From: Saccharibacillus qingshengii | Lineage (GTDB): Bacteria; Bacillota; Bacilli; Paenibacillales; Paenibacillaceae | NCBI RefSeq assembly: GCF_013185195.1 | Contig: NZ_JAAZWC010000028.1 | Span: 1-63,579 of the forward strand | DNA length: 63,579 bases | Direction of reading: 5' to 3' | In this document: one piece after another, positions 1 through 8,682 of the stretch | How positions within the stretch are numbered: position 1 is the first letter of the stretch | Layout: every line of letters starts with the position of its first letter | Made by a program: the position numbers and the translations under genes | Notes under the pieces: generated by a model | Database searches by the model: none | What the model was told of the DNA's origin: nothing | What the model saw: only the letters and a program-made list of their open reading frames with translations

Positions 1-138
1 CTTTATTCTACACGAATCCGGCCATGAGCCCTTTTTGTATTCAGTTCGAGGTGTTGCACTTCATTTTACAATCCGTCTTATACTTTGTTTTTGACATCTA
101 AAGAATAATCGCACCAAAAGACGAGTGGAGAGATAAGT

Positions 139-2034
139 ATGGAAAGAAGTAAAAAATTCCTTTTATTATTGTTTCTGATGGTGTTTACTTGTTTGACAGT
201 TGCTCCAACTGTTAATTTTGCAGTTCATGGTAATGAGATAACAGCAAAAAATGGGGTACTTGATTTACGTGATATAAATTTTGAAGAACACAATTATGTA
301 GAGATGAGTGGGGAGTGGGGTTTATATTGGCATAAATTCCTCAAACCAGAAAAAGTACCGGATAATCCTTCAACTTTTGTTTCATTTCCTCATATGTGGA
401 TGGGTTCTGAAATAAACAATGAGACATTACCAGGTGAGGGACATGCCACATATACACTTAAAATAAAAGTAAATGAGGAGAGCTTATCAACTCCTAAGGG
501 CCTTTATATACCGCTTATTTCGAATGCATCGAAACTATGGATCAATGGGAAATTAGTGAGTCAAATTGGTGAAATTGGTATGAGTTCAAAAGATGAACGT
601 CCAACCTATAATCCACAAGTCATCACTCTTGATTTAGATAAGCCAGAATTTGATCTAGTTTTACAGGTTTCTAATTACTCTGAACGAAACGGTGGAATTT
701 GGGGAGAGTTTTTGTTCGGAAATGCAGAAGAATTAATAAGTATGGCTGAGAAACGAATGCTTAAAGAAATGTTTATTATTGGTGGTTTAACTATTTTCGG
801 ATTTTACCATTTTGTTATTTATATTCTACGTAGAACAGATCGAGCTGCTCTCTATTTTGGGATTCTTTGTTTACTAATTGCTCTTCGCTCGCTGGTAGTT
901 GGCGAGGTAGTTTTAACCGATCTACTCCCTAATTTCTCTTGGGAATGGCACAGAAAAATCGAATATTGGACGATTTCAATCGCGTTTCCAGTATTTTTAT
1001 TGTTTCTTAATGCAATGTTTCTTAACTATATTAAAAAATCCGTTTTACAAATATCCTTTTTTATAAGTTTACTTTATTCTTTATTTGCCTTGTTTACACC
1101 TGCTAAAGTTTTTTCGTATACGATTAACTTTTATCAACTGATTATGACAGCGATGATGTTGTATGTACTTTTTGAATTGACCAAAGCGTGGAAGCGAAAT
1201 GTTCCAGGTGTAAAGGTTTTATTAATCTCAACCGTCATTTTTACTTGTACAGCCTTAAATGATGTCCTTTATTACAATGAATGGATTCATACAGGTGATT
1301 TTACAAGTGTTGGATTATATATCTTTATCTTTGCTCAGTCCATCGTTCTTGCTATTAAATATGCATCTACCTTTCAAAAAGTTGAAACCCTGTCTACTCG
1401 TTTAGGAGAACTAAATAACACCCTTGAGGAAAAAGTGCAAATAAGAACTTCTGAACTGGAGCGATCCCAAAATGAACTAAAACAACTGAATCAGAAGCTC
1501 GAAATTCTTTCAAACATTGATACTCTAACAAATGTTCCGAATAGACGGTCACTCAACCAAAATTATGAAGAGGTTTGGGAGATGAACAAGGATTTATTGA
1601 AACCAATTACGGTATTTATGATCGATATAGATTGTTTTAAGCTTTTTAATGATACGTATGGTCATCAAAAAGGGGATGAGGTGCTAAAATTAGTTGCTCA
1701 ATCATTGAAAAATAGATTGGATATGGTTGGAGGGTTCTTTGCAAGGTATGGCGGAGAAGAATTCTTTGCTTTATTAGATGGGAAATCCGTTGAAGAAGCC
1801 GTTGATATAGCTAAAGATATGAATGATGTCATTCATAAATTAAAAATCCAACATAAAACTTCAACGGTTACAGATACAGTAACAATTAGTATCGGAATTG
1901 CCCATTCTACTTCTGCAAATCTAGTAGAAAAAGATCAACTAATTAGTAAGGCTGACGAAGCTCTTTATCGTTCAAAACAAATTGGCAGAGATTCCATATC
2001 ATTGTTTTATCAGAATGAAATTAAACATCTGTAA
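139..2034 (+). CDS. Membrane diguanylate cyclase, 7TMR-DISM sensor with GGDEF domain
   Basis: Predicted to make c-di-GMP from two GTP in response to an extracellular signal. The 631-aa protein has an N-terminal signal or anchor segment (about 8-30), an extracytoplasmic beta-rich domain like 7TMR-DISMED2 (about 35-200), about seven membrane helices (about 210-405), a coiled coil (about 415-460) and a C-terminal GGDEF domain. The active-site loop reads RYGGEEF and the metal site IDIDCFKLFND, so the domain looks active. No RxxD inhibitory site precedes the GGEEF loop. The start follows GGAGAG at a good distance. The gene is clearly more AT-rich than the origin genes, suggesting acquisition from a different background. 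The family call is firm; the signal sensed is unknown. Confidence 0.88.
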   Translation: MERSKKFLLLLFLMVFTCLTVAPTVNFAVHGNEITAKNGVLDLRDINFEEHNYVEMSGEWGLYWHKFLKPEKVPDNPSTFVSFPHMWMGSEINNETLPGEGHATYTLKIKVNEESLSTPKGLYIPLISNASKLWINGKLVSQIGEIGMSSKDERPTYNPQVITLDLDKPEFDLVLQVSNYSERNGGIWGEFLFGNAEELISMAEKRMLKEMFIIGGLTIFGFYHFVIYILRRTDRAALYFGILCLLIALRSLVVGEVVLTDLLPNFSWEWHRKIEYWTISIAFPVFLLFLNAMFLNYIKKSVLQISFFISLLYSLFALFTPAKVFSYTINFYQLIMTAMMLYVLFELTKAWKRNVPGVKVLLISTVIFTCTALNDVLYYNEWIHTGDFTSVGLYIFIFAQSIVLAIKYASTFQKVETLSTRLGELNNTLEEKVQIRTSELERSQNELKQLNQKLEILSNIDTLTNVPNRRSLNQNYEEVWEMNKDLLKPITVFMIDIDCFKLFNDTYGHQKGDEVLKLVAQSLKNRLDMVGGFFARYGGEEFFALLDGKSVEEAVDIAKDMNDVIHKLKIQHKTSTVTDTVTISIGIAHSTSANLVEKDQLISKADEALYRSKQIGRDSISLFYQNEIKHL

Positions 2035-2314
2035 GCATCTCGATATTGTGGAGAAAATCTAACATAACAGACTAAATTATATTGGAATTCAAAAATATAT
2101 CCCTGTTCTCTTTTTAAGATGTAATGTACTGACATATTCATTTACATTTCATGATTATTATCGGTAACCATTTCTAGCATGTATTGTTCACTATCATTAT
2201 ATTTGATTATTTCTATTTCACTTACAATAGCATGTACACATAAACTCACTTTAAGATTCTTTAATGGAATTTAAATATTGGTAATACTTTCTAAGTAGTG
2301 CTGATTCGTAAATG

Positions 2315-2352
2315 AAGAGCCTAACCCATTTTGATTAAGATTTAGGCTCTTT
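2315..2352. terminator. Terminator after the GGDEF gene
   Basis: A perfect 10-bp stem (AAGAGCCTAA at 2315-2324 with TTAGGCTCTT at 2342-2351), followed by a short T-rich stretch. It sits 280 bases past the GGDEF stop codon and could act in both directions. Confidence 0.6.
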
Positions 2353-2501
2353 CTAGAATTGTTCTGTTAAATTATACGATGGCATGCTAGTTCCTATGCA
2401 CCATGTTCACTCAGTATTAACTATATTTCTATCCCCATCTAATTTAAATTCACTGCATACCTGATACAATAATAATTTTAATGACCTTAAAAAACCTCAT
2501 T

Positions 2502-2521
2502 TACTTGTGGTACGGTTCACT
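2502..2521. repeat. Left att-like direct repeat of the rlmH 3' end
   Basis: TACTTGTGGTACGGTTCACT matches the end of rlmH (7990-8009, TACTTATGATACGGTTCATT) at 17 of 20 positions in the same orientation. Read on the minus strand it still encodes Glu-Pro-Tyr-His-Lys-stop, and the differences in those codons are synonymous third-base changes (TAC/TAT, CAC/CAT, TAA/TAG). It is therefore descended from an rlmH coding end. Staphylococcal SCC elements insert at this very position of rlmH and leave such a copy at the far end. Confidence 0.7.
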
Positions 2522-2540
2522 GTATCACTCTAAATGCGAA

Positions 2541-2592
2541 AAAAGAGGCTGCCTCAAAAGTCATAGTAATGACTGAGGGGCTGCCTCTTTCT
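2541..2592. terminator. Large imperfect hairpin beside the left att repeat
   Basis: AAAGAGGC (2542-2549) pairs with GCCTCTTT (2583-2590), and AGTCAT with ATGACT closes the loop. A T-rich tract follows on the plus strand and an A-rich one precedes it. It could terminate transcription of the restriction gene, which ends at 2759 on the minus strand, or be an element-end inverted repeat. Confidence 0.5.
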
Positions 2593-2758
2593 TATGTGCG
2601 ACAATGAAAGCAGTCTGCGTTGCGCTCGGGGTTTCCGGGAAATTGCCCTTGCCCTATTAAACCCAGGAAAATGATTGAATCAGCAATATATTCTTTCTTT
2701 ACATGTAATTGTAACCTTTTAATTGGGCTTACCCTCTACTTCGGAGTTTTGCGGTGCC

Positions 2759-5700
2759 TCACTCCATCGCTTTAACCTTTGTTTCGATGAACGTAATTTC
2801 CTTTTCATCAAGCCCGTATTTAGCGTATAACTGACGGTCGATGTCCGGAATAGATTTCGTCCAGTCGATGTCGCTTTGCGGCGTAAAGTCTTGTAAGGGG
2901 ACTTTCGCCCATGTAGCGCGAGAATTGTGTTGTGTTATTTTCAATACTCCTAACAACACACGCGTAAATTTTGTTTTAATATATTTCAGAACGGCGTTTG
3001 CTTCAGCCTCAGTATCAAAGGCTCCTACAGTTAAAAATGTATCAGTATGCGCGACTAATGGAAGGCCTATGAGCGGGCTACTTAAAGTTTCACCGAGGAC
3101 ACCAGTATTATTGGTTTCTGCAATAATCACACGGAACTTTTCAAAAGACTTGGGAAGAACAAGATACTTCGACGAAATCCATTTGTACTCTCGCTTGCCG
3201 CTGACCAAGCCCAACATACTTACCTCATCAGAAGCTGTTTTTTCGTTATGAAAAGCAAAGTCCATCTGAGAGAACGACTTGGAAACTATTTTATTCTTAG
3301 TTCCTTTCCCTTGCATGTCTTCTGCTTGTGGGTACTTAGTGAAAAACAATTCAGAAAAACGATATATTCCTTGCGGTTGAACAATAGTAGAAAAATTCAC
3401 TTCACTAAGTTTTGCGGTTTTACTCACGATAGAATTCAACTCTTCATAATGAGTGAAAACACCAATACCCCCATAAACTTGTTGACTATTACGATAAACG
3501 ATTGCTATGCCACCTTTTATATCCGTATTAGCAAATACACTTGCGCTGTTTTGCTCGTAAAATTTGACTTTTAAGTGTTTGTCGTCGAGCATCTTTGCAT
3601 TCCATGTCTTAGGGGTTTGGCCAGCATTAAACAGAAAGCGAGCAGGCGAGATTAAGCAGTATCTTTGTGAAGTCTGTTCTGCAAGGTCATAAAAGTAGTG
3701 ATAAATTGGCTCATCTCTTGCTTCTCCACTTACCTGATACGGCGGGTTACCGACTACGACATCAAATTTCATTTCTGAGTTTCCCCCGTTCTTCGCCGCT
3801 TCAGTCAAATCGCGGTATTCTAAATGCGAATCGTTGATATTGGCAAAGTTACCAAACACAAAGTTTCTAGCTATATTATAGATTATCTCGCTCGGTGCAA
3901 AGCCGTAGACTTGATGCTCAAGGATGTGTTTCAACCGATCGTCCTTGTCAGGGATAATGTCCTCAAGCCCGACATATAGGCGTTTTACGATTTCGGTCAG
4001 GTATAAACCGGACTTGACATACAAATCGGCAAAGGTTATATCCTTGTCGGTGAATAAGTTGGGGTCTTCTTCTTCCAACTTATCAAGCATCAGCTGTACA
4101 ACCTTTTTTGGCGTGTAAATCTGGTTAGTGTGTTGCGGCGGAATATAATCGAAGATATCCTCGGTCTGGCTGTCGTCAAAGTAATTCGCCAGTTCCTCTT
4201 TTTTGTGTAGAAACTCCTGAACAGACTCATCAAAGACGACCGGGTCAAAGAAATTGTATTTATCACGCAACGCCCTGAACTGGTCAAGGGTAATGCCCGT
4301 GACTTCCTTGAAGACTGAGTCTTTGATATTCACGTCGAAGTTTGTAAGCGTCGTGGACGATTTGCCGTATGCCATCAGGAACGACGGAATTGTGCGGGCG
4401 AACCCGCGTAAACGAGCGCGAATGTCGTCTTCAACAGTGATTTTCTTTTTCTCCTGGGCTTTTTGAAGGATCTCCTCGGTAGATTTCTGCGTTAGTTCCT
4501 TTGTCTTCTCCGCAACCTTACTGACGAGGTCTTGTTGCAGGTTTTCGGCGATTGCCCGTTGCGCCGCTTCATACTGTGCCTTGGCTTCAGCTATAGCATG
4601 ACTATCATTTGAGGCGGTTGCCGCCGCTTTCTCCTTATCGTATGTGGTTGCCGCCTCGGTTTCTCGAATTTTAGCCTGCTTCTTGACCATTTCCACTTCG
4701 CGGGCGAGGACATTGGCGTTATGCTTCACGATCTGCTCAGCTTGGGTCGCGGTTACGGAATTCTCTTTTGCGATTTCCTTCACCGTATTCAGTATGCCAT
4801 GGGTAAAGGCGTTCGTTATGTTACTTGTCAGCGATGATGACGGCTGTTCTGCGGCTTGCCCGGCGATCTCAGTAACATCAGCATAGATCTTTGCCCCGAA
4901 CCGTGCATCCGTCAACGCAACGACAACAGTTGGGTCAACAACTACATTCCCATCGCCATCCACTTCCACGTCTTTCGTGTCAATCGTGCTGCTTGTTTGA
5001 CTGGGTATAACCTTACCTGGTGCAACAGGGTTAAGCTGTTCCAGAATCTCACGCGCCTCGCTGGAGGCGAAGATACCCGAGATGTTCTGGAATAGTAGAT
5101 TAGACATAAAGCCACGCTTGACGACTTCCTGGGCTTTGATTGTCTTTGGAATCGTCAGAACTTGTCTGACGTCCAGTTCAATCATCTTGCCCTCATCGTC
5201 TTCAGCGATTACAGGGAAGAAGTTGAGTAGCTTGCGGATATTTGCCTCGCGGCAGGATGTAGGGCCACTTCCGCCAGCCGTCTCGCCGTTCAGGTTGTTG
5301 GCAAACTCGTCGTAGATGATGAGCGTCCGCTCAGGCGCAAAGTCAAAGACGTAGGCGTTCTGTTTGCGGCGCTTCTCGCCTTCAACATCATAGCTCCACG
5401 AATTTTGAGCGCGAAAAGCCGCTTGCATATAGAGGCCTGGGGATTTGAGATTGGAGAGCATCAACACGGCAGTCCATTCGGGAACGGTCACGCCCGTTGT
5501 CAACTGCCCGACCGAAAGCGTGATCGTCCTATCGTGGGCTTTGATGGCCTTTCGAACCCGGTCAAGCGACTTCTGCGTTGCGGCAGGATCATCCTCGTCG
5601 GTTCTGCCGTCCCCGGCGGCTAAAATAACCTCGTAACGCTCAAACACAGGGTGTTCGCGGAGAAGTTTCTCCATAGCCTTTGCGCTCGCCACACGGTTCA

Positions 5701-6997
5701 TCAGCCAGAAGGTATGTTTCAATTCCGCTCTCAGTTCGGATGTTGAGAACGGGTACTTCTCGTTACGCGTTAAGGTGTCAAGCCACTTCCGAACCTCGGC
5801 TTCGTGTACGAACTTGCCGCCTTCTCCTGTGACAAAAAACTCATTTAAATCAAAAGCAAAGTGGATGTCTTTGCCTTCAATCTTCGCGCCCCTGTTCACC
5901 TCATCGGTTATCATTTGACTCATTTGGTAGGAAAAGAGATTCAGCCGCGGCAATCCCTCGTAGACATTGTTCTCCTCACTACTCTCCGGCCACGATTCTT
6001 TCGCTTCCTGTTCATCGGCATATGTCCAGTTATAAATTTGCTCCTTGGAGAACTTGCCACTTGCAACCGCTTTGAATGGAGTACCAGACAGGTGCAGAGT
6101 GAAATGGCGCGCGATATTGTTAAAGGCGACATCCGTCTTAAAGGTATCGACACCTTCGTGCGCTTCGTCTATGACGAGCAAATCCCACACCAGCTCCTTG
6201 ACCCATTTCAATTTGTCGTGGTAGCCGCCGAAGCTGATTGCACCTTTCAAATCTTGCAGTGAAATGAAGGCGACACAGCCGGTATGATCCCCTTCAGGCT
6301 TTCCGAAGTTTTCGGTGAAGAATTGTTCACGAGTTAGCACAGGGCGTTCTTTCAGCGTATCGGCAGTTGAGACAAAGCGATAATTTGTCTGCCATGCGAT
6401 AAAGGTCTGAAAGTCGTCAAACCACGAGTTGGCGATTGCCGGACGGTTCGTGACAATCAATACCTTTTGCGCTCTCATACGGCGGGCAAGGTCATAAGTC
6501 GTGAGCGTCTTTCCAAAGCGCGGCTTTGCATTCCATAGGAACTCGCCGCCCTTATGCGTCTCGACGTAATCAAGCGTCGTCTGAACAGCCGCTTCTTGCT
6601 CGGTACGAAGTTGATATTCGAGTCCCTTACGAACTTGACTGTGTTTCTTGTACCGAAACTCATCGAAGTCGGAGTGAGCCTGTTCGGGAGTTCCGTTGTA
6701 ATAGAACCATTCTGTATTGGGCCGTTGTTTGATTTGCTTGAACCTACGCAGATAATCGTGGAGTTGCTTATCGAAGAACCACTCGTCAGAGTCATGAAAC
6801 TTTGCCGGTTCAGACCATAATTTTGAATAGGAAATACCTGCCGTTTGCGTCTGCTGACGAATACGCTCATCAACATTTCGACGTTCGGTATATCCAATTT
6901 TAATCCAACCCTCGTTCGGCTTATATTCGGGGAGAACATAAGCATAAATCTGAGGATAAACTGTTTTTGTTGTTTTAATGATTGTGTTTTCGCTCAT
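2759..6997 (-). CDS. Fused GIY-YIG nuclease / SF2 helicase / N6-adenine DNA methyltransferase restriction enzyme
   Basis: A 1412-aa single-chain restriction-modification protein. Order of parts: a GIY-YIG-like nuclease of the T5orf172 type (about 15-120; YAYVL and KIGYT motifs); an SF2 helicase (Walker A AKPRFGKT near 157, DEAH box IDEAH near 276, SGT motif near 305, QAAFRAQ near 526); a charged coiled-coil linker rich in Ala, Glu and Lys (about 745-860); a gamma-type N6-adenine methyltransferase (motif X YTPKK, unusual motif I DLYVKSG near 987, motif IV GNPPY near 1084); and a C-terminal part that probably recognises the target. Type ISP enzymes have the same nuclease-helicase-methylase order but use an Mrr-type nuclease. 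The gene starts inside the end of the 312-aa partner, so the two are translationally coupled. Cleavage and methylation specificities cannot be read from the sequence. Confidence 0.85.
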   Translation of the reverse strand: MSENTIIKTTKTVYPQIYAYVLPEYKPNEGWIKIGYTERRNVDERIRQQTQTAGISYSKLWSEPAKFHDSDEWFFDKQLHDYLRRFKQIKQRPNTEWFYYNGTPEQAHSDFDEFRYKKHSQVRKGLEYQLRTEQEAAVQTTLDYVETHKGGEFLWNAKPRFGKTLTTYDLARRMRAQKVLIVTNRPAIANSWFDDFQTFIAWQTNYRFVSTADTLKERPVLTREQFFTENFGKPEGDHTGCVAFISLQDLKGAISFGGYHDKLKWVKELVWDLLVIDEAHEGVDTFKTDVAFNNIARHFTLHLSGTPFKAVASGKFSKEQIYNWTYADEQEAKESWPESSEENNVYEGLPRLNLFSYQMSQMITDEVNRGAKIEGKDIHFAFDLNEFFVTGEGGKFVHEAEVRKWLDTLTRNEKYPFSTSELRAELKHTFWLMNRVASAKAMEKLLREHPVFERYEVILAAGDGRTDEDDPAATQKSLDRVRKAIKAHDRTITLSVGQLTTGVTVPEWTAVLMLSNLKSPGLYMQAAFRAQNSWSYDVEGEKRRKQNAYVFDFAPERTLIIYDEFANNLNGETAGGSGPTSCREANIRKLLNFFPVIAEDDEGKMIELDVRQVLTIPKTIKAQEVVKRGFMSNLLFQNISGIFASSEAREILEQLNPVAPGKVIPSQTSSTIDTKDVEVDGDGNVVVDPTVVVALTDARFGAKIYADVTEIAGQAAEQPSSSLTSNITNAFTHGILNTVKEIAKENSVTATQAEQIVKHNANVLAREVEMVKKQAKIRETEAATTYDKEKAAATASNDSHAIAEAKAQYEAAQRAIAENLQQDLVSKVAEKTKELTQKSTEEILQKAQEKKKITVEDDIRARLRGFARTIPSFLMAYGKSSTTLTNFDVNIKDSVFKEVTGITLDQFRALRDKYNFFDPVVFDESVQEFLHKKEELANYFDDSQTEDIFDYIPPQHTNQIYTPKKVVQLMLDKLEEEDPNLFTDKDITFADLYVKSGLYLTEIVKRLYVGLEDIIPDKDDRLKHILEHQVYGFAPSEIIYNIARNFVFGNFANINDSHLEYRDLTEAAKNGGNSEMKFDVVVGNPPYQVSGEARDEPIYHYFYDLAEQTSQRYCLISPARFLFNAGQTPKTWNAKMLDDKHLKVKFYEQNSASVFANTDIKGGIAIVYRNSQQVYGGIGVFTHYEELNSIVSKTAKLSEVNFSTIVQPQGIYRFSELFFTKYPQAEDMQGKGTKNKIVSKSFSQMDFAFHNEKTASDEVSMLGLVSGKREYKWISSKYLVLPKSFEKFRVIIAETNNTGVLGETLSSPLIGLPLVAHTDTFLTVGAFDTEAEANAVLKYIKTKFTRVLLGVLKITQHNSRATWAKVPLQDFTPQSDIDWTKSIPDIDRQLYAKYGLDEKEITFIETKVKAME

Positions 6998-7913
6998 CCT
7001 TTTTTACCCCCTTATCAAAGAACTCCATTTTATTGGTATCCCAATTCATAATTCTGACGCGCTTGCCCGGAACGATTATCCACTCCTCTTTCTCGGGTTC
7101 ATCCAGATCAAACAGCGATAACTGATATTCCTGAACCTGTTCTTTTGTTCCAGACAGTGGAATGGTGTAAGTAAGCCCGTCCATCTGGAAGACGTTATAG
7201 CTGATGATTACGGCGATAGCCTTAAACAGCCCGTAAGTAGGAGGTTCTCTCCACTTATCCATATAATAGTCGCGGTATGTGTATAGCAAATTCTCACGTG
7301 CTAGTAAAAGTGAATCTCCGTTCCACTCGAATCCATAGCTTGACTTGTACGCCAATTCGACTAATCGCTGCCACTCCGCTTTGTCGACCACCTCAGTGTT
7401 GATTCGTGCGAGTTTGCGGTCCAAAAAGCCTTGCCGCCCCATAAGTGGTATTACTTCACCGATTTCCATATCATAGCGTGTCGCCATGTATGGCGCTTCT
7501 CCGCAGGCTATCTCAAGCCATTTGCGACGGGTATACGTTTCCAAATCGTCGGCTTTGTAGTCGGCGTCAATCGCATCATTTTGCAATTTTACGATCCATG
7601 TCGGAGTGAATACTTCTGCTTTTGTTTTTGTGCGTTTCTTTTGTAGTTCGGCTGTCTTCAGGGCTCGAGGCATGATCAGTTTGCCACGCTTGCCTGTGAT
7701 AAGTTCCTGACGTATCTGAGCTGTAGCCGCATATGATTCCGAGCCGTATTCATTATAGTTGTCATTTGCCCAGATGATATTCTTTGCGCGTTTGGTAGAG
7801 GAGGTTGTCCTGTCAAGCAACAGGATTTCGAAAATATGCGGCATCTGTATATAGAGGTCGTCTTCTATGACATCCGGCAATAAATTATCGTTCGGTTCTG
7901 CTATTTTTTGCAT
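6975..7913 (-). CDS. Restriction-modification partner protein, M-subunit-like, without a catalytic NPPY
   Basis: 312-aa first gene of the restriction-modification pair; its last 23 bases overlap the start of the large gene. It has an adenine-methylase-like motif X (VFTPTWIV near 100) and a motif-I-like stretch (EIACGEAPY near 138), but no (N/D/S)PP(Y/F/W) motif IV anywhere. It therefore probably binds cofactor or DNA, or serves as a structural or specificity subunit, rather than methylating by itself. Similar proteins are commonly labelled 'restriction endonuclease subunit M'. The start codon follows GGGAGGTG at 8 bases. Its exact role is unknown. Confidence 0.7.
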   Translation of the reverse strand: MQKIAEPNDNLLPDVIEDDLYIQMPHIFEILLLDRTTSSTKRAKNIIWANDNYNEYGSESYAATAQIRQELITGKRGKLIMPRALKTAELQKKRTKTKAEVFTPTWIVKLQNDAIDADYKADDLETYTRRKWLEIACGEAPYMATRYDMEIGEVIPLMGRQGFLDRKLARINTEVVDKAEWQRLVELAYKSSYGFEWNGDSLLLARENLLYTYRDYYMDKWREPPTYGLFKAIAVIISYNVFQMDGLTYTIPLSGTKEQVQEYQLSLFDLDEPEKEEWIIVPGKRVRIMNWDTNKMEFFDKGVKKDERKHNH

Positions 7914-7933
7914 TACGCCACACCTCCCACTTT

Positions 7934-7962
7934 ATTATGACAAACAGTTTAGAGCTAGTCCA
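7934..7962 (-). promoter_or_regulatory. Likely sigma-A promoter of the restriction-modification pair
   Basis: On the minus strand TGGACT (7957-7962) is followed after 17 bases by CATAAT (7934-7939), 21 bases before the 312-aa gene. It is imperfect but well spaced, and is the only candidate between rlmH and the cassette. Confidence 0.45.
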
Positions 7963-7988
7963 CGAAAAATAGAAGTAAAAGTTCCGCC

Positions 7989-8468
7989 CTACTTATGATA
8001 CGGTTCATTCCTGTTAATCTTCACCGCCCGATACACCTGCTCCAGCAGCACCAACCGCATCAGCTGGTGCGGCAGCGTCATGCGCCCGAAGCACAGCTTC
8101 TGCTGGGCGCGCTTCAGGACATCGTCGCTGATCCCGTGGCTGCCGCCGATCACGAAGACGACGTGGCTGCTGCCGTAGGTTCCCAGCCGGTCCAGCTCGG
8201 AGGCCAGGTCTTCGGAGCTCCACATCTTCCCGTCCAGCGCCAGCGCGATCACGTGGGCGTCGGGCTTGATATGGCTCAAGATCCGCTCGCCTTCTTTGTC
8301 TTTCACGATCTTCACTTCCGCGTCGCTTAAGGAGTCCGGTGCTTTCTCGTCGGGCACTTCGACGATCTGCAATTTCAAATAAGGCGTCAGCCGTTTGCTG
8401 TATTCCGCGATGCCCTGCACCAGGTATTTTTCCTTCAACTTGCCGACTCCGATGATTTGAATAAACAT
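7989..8468 (-). CDS. rlmH: 23S rRNA (pseudouridine1915-N3)-methyltransferase RlmH
   Basis: SAM-dependent SPOUT methyltransferase that modifies pseudouridine 1915 in helix 69 of 23S rRNA. The 159-aa length is typical. The SPOUT knot glycine loop [11 protein letters not shown] and the conserved C-terminus NEPYHK are present. I start at MFIQIIGVG because a strong GGGAGGA site lies just upstream; a longer reading adds 39 non-conserved residues. The 3' end of this gene is the SCC integration site in staphylococci, and here a restriction-modification cassette abuts it with a repeat of its last 20 bases 5.5 kb away. Confidence 0.95.
   Translation of the reverse strand: MFIQIIGVGKLKEKYLVQGIAEYSKRLTPYLKLQIVEVPDEKAPDSLSDAEVKIVKDKEGERILSHIKPDAHVIALALDGKMWSSEDLASELDRLGTYGSSHVVFVIGGSHGISDDVLKRAQQKLCFGRMTLPHQLMRLVLLEQVYRAVKINRNEPYHK
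7990..8009. repeat. Right att-like repeat inside the rlmH 3' end
   Basis: The last 20 bases of rlmH (TACTTATGATACGGTTCATT on the plus strand). It is the direct-repeat partner of 2502-2521 and bounds a 5.5-kb segment carrying the restriction-modification genes. Confidence 0.7.
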
Positions 8469-8589
8469 AAGTCCTCCCGTTGTCCGTTCGTAATATGCGT
8501 CTGCCTCTATTATACGACAGCCCGGACGACGCGAACGAAGGAAAATAAGCAATCTTCCGCCGCCTATCTCCCTTTCCCTCCGCACAGCA

Positions 8590-8635
8590 AAAAGACGTCC
8601 GCCCCGCGTATCCGCCGGTCAGCCGTCTTTTCTTT
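8590..8635 (-). terminator. Terminator of greA
   Basis: AAAAGACG and CGTCTTTT form an 8-bp outer stem around a GC-rich inner hairpin. On the minus strand it ends in a run of T, about 50 bases past the greA stop. Confidence 0.65.
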
Positions 8636-8682
8636 TCCGATCTGTTCAGCTTTGAACGCCCATCCTGCCCAAGCGCAGTTCC

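Larger units (their letters stand above)
2035..2758. other. AT-rich intergenic stretch with two hairpins and an rlmH-end repeat
   Basis: About 720 bases with no supportable gene on either strand. It contains a bidirectional terminator (2315-2352), a 20-bp copy of the rlmH 3' end (2502-2521) and a large imperfect hairpin (2541-2592). No transposase or recombinase fragment is visible. Composition is AT-rich like the preceding gene and unlike the chromosome right of 8 kb. Confidence 0.6.

Noticed and set aside
2631-2645. TTTCCGGGAAA-type palindrome as a Noc-binding site
   Set aside because: The Noc consensus is ATTTCCCGGGAAAT; this one is a base short and stands alone. The CCCGGGAAGA inner stem of element B is also unrelated to it, since copies A and C do not keep it.
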